Assembly (NCBI RefSeq): GCF_000959725.1
Contig: NZ_CP009323.1
Coordinates: forward strand, 2,604,001-2,668,000
Direction of reading: 5' to 3'
DNA: 64,000 bases
From: Burkholderia gladioli
Lineage (GTDB): Bacteria; Pseudomonadota; Gammaproteobacteria; Burkholderiales; Burkholderiaceae
The notes under the pieces were generated by a model. That model was given only the letters and a program-made list of their open reading frames with translations, was not told where the DNA came from and did no database searches. The translations under genes and the position numbers were made by a program. Below are positions 63,743 to 64,000 of the stretch, piece after piece. The first letter of the stretch is position 1, and each line of letters begins with the position of its first letter.

Positions 63743-64000
63743 ATGCGAATCGCTCAAATCGCTCCGTTGCACGAGGCGGTTCCCCCCAAGCTCTACGGCG
63801 GCACCGAACGCGTGGTGTCCTACCTGACCGAGGCACTGGTCGAGATGGGCCATGACGTGACGCTGTTCGCGAGCGGCGATTCGCAGACCTCGGCGAAGCT
63901 CGAAGCCTTCTGGCCGCAGGCGCTGCGCCTGGATCCGACCATCCGCGACGTGATGGCGCCCCACATGCTGCTGCTGGAAGAAGTGCGTCGCCGCGCCGAC
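63743..64000 (+). CDS. glycosyltransferase family 4 protein, 5' part
   Basis: The first 86 codons of a gene that runs past the window end. MRIAQIAPLHEAVPPKLYGG is the N-terminus of the GT4 family, the P-P-K-L-Y-G-G-T-E-R loop being the donor/acceptor contact that precedes VVSYLTEALVEMGHDVTLFA. The family covers many sugar transfers in polysaccharide and LPS synthesis, so its product cannot be told from this part. AGGAG lies 8 bases before the ATG. Confidence 0.85.
   Translation, partial: MRIAQIAPLHEAVPPKLYGGTERVVSYLTEALVEMGHDVTLFASGDSQTSAKLEAFWPQALRLDPTIRDVMAPHMLLLEEVRRRAD

Overview
The window is a GC-rich, tightly packed piece of a betaproteobacterial chromosome. Gene content and order, codon use and protein signatures point to Burkholderia sensu stricto: the rne/rluC pair, the yceD-rpmF-plsX-fabHDG-acpP-fabF block joined to rpoE-rseA-rseB-mucD-lepA-lepB-rnc-era-recO-pdxJ-acpS-nagZ, an EF-P with Arg32 beside EarP, and Ala/Pro/Arg-rich tails on housekeeping enzymes. 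The species cannot be fixed from the sequence alone. No rRNA, insertion sequence, prophage or CRISPR array is visible.

Layout. 1-5.3 kb: ferredoxin fdxA, nicotinate salvage (pncB), an orphan lutC-like gene, an ion transporter and a 2-hydroxyacid dehydrogenase. 5.3-10.8 kb: rmuC, an acetyltransferase with a small membrane protein, and a molybdenum-cofactor run (moaA-mobA-moeA, minus strand). 11-18.2 kb: RNase E with a long structured leader, divergent from rluC-HAD phosphatase-Rieske-S49 peptidase. 18.2-27.1 kb: a tetrapyrrole-methylase-family protein and a Maf protein, then the L32/fatty-acid-synthesis cluster, broken by two intrinsic terminators. 27.1-31.4 kb: the sigma-E envelope-stress operon. 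31.6-39.8 kb: translation, secretion, RNA processing and cofactor genes ending at a perfect 16-bp terminator. 39.9-43.5 kb: an atypical sigma-54-type response regulator, efp and earP. 43.5-47.1 kb: uvrC-pgsA followed by tRNA-Gly, tRNA-Gly and tRNA-Cys, an order also known from E. coli. 47.2-49 kb: an MsbA-type exporter.

49.1-51.75 kb is the accessory part. Five same-strand, partly overlapping genes with lower GC encode a PAAR tip protein, a DUF4123 adaptor, a putative co-adaptor, a Tox-REase-5 nuclease toxin and an Imm52-type immunity protein. This matches, gene for gene, the PAAR4-TecT-coTecT-TseT-TsiT type VI secretion effector module described in Pseudomonas aeruginosa. No VgrG or T6SS structural genes lie in the window, so the effector presumably relies on an apparatus encoded elsewhere.

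51.8-64 kb: an O-methyltransferase-like protein, ferredoxin, small membrane protein and ECF sigma factor (minus strand); a free-methionine sulfoxide reductase; a LysR/pirin divergent pair; an ElaA-like acetyltransferase; a CtaG-like and a SCO protein for cytochrome oxidase assembly; otsB-otsA for trehalose; a second exporter-type ABC protein; and the 5' end of a family 4 glycosyltransferase behind a hairpin-rich leader.

The observations most worth following are the T6SS effector cassette (with a hairpin covering its first ribosome binding site and an odd overlap between co-adaptor and toxin), the response regulator whose GAFTGA loop and Walker B motif are both degenerate, and the glycosyltransferase leader.
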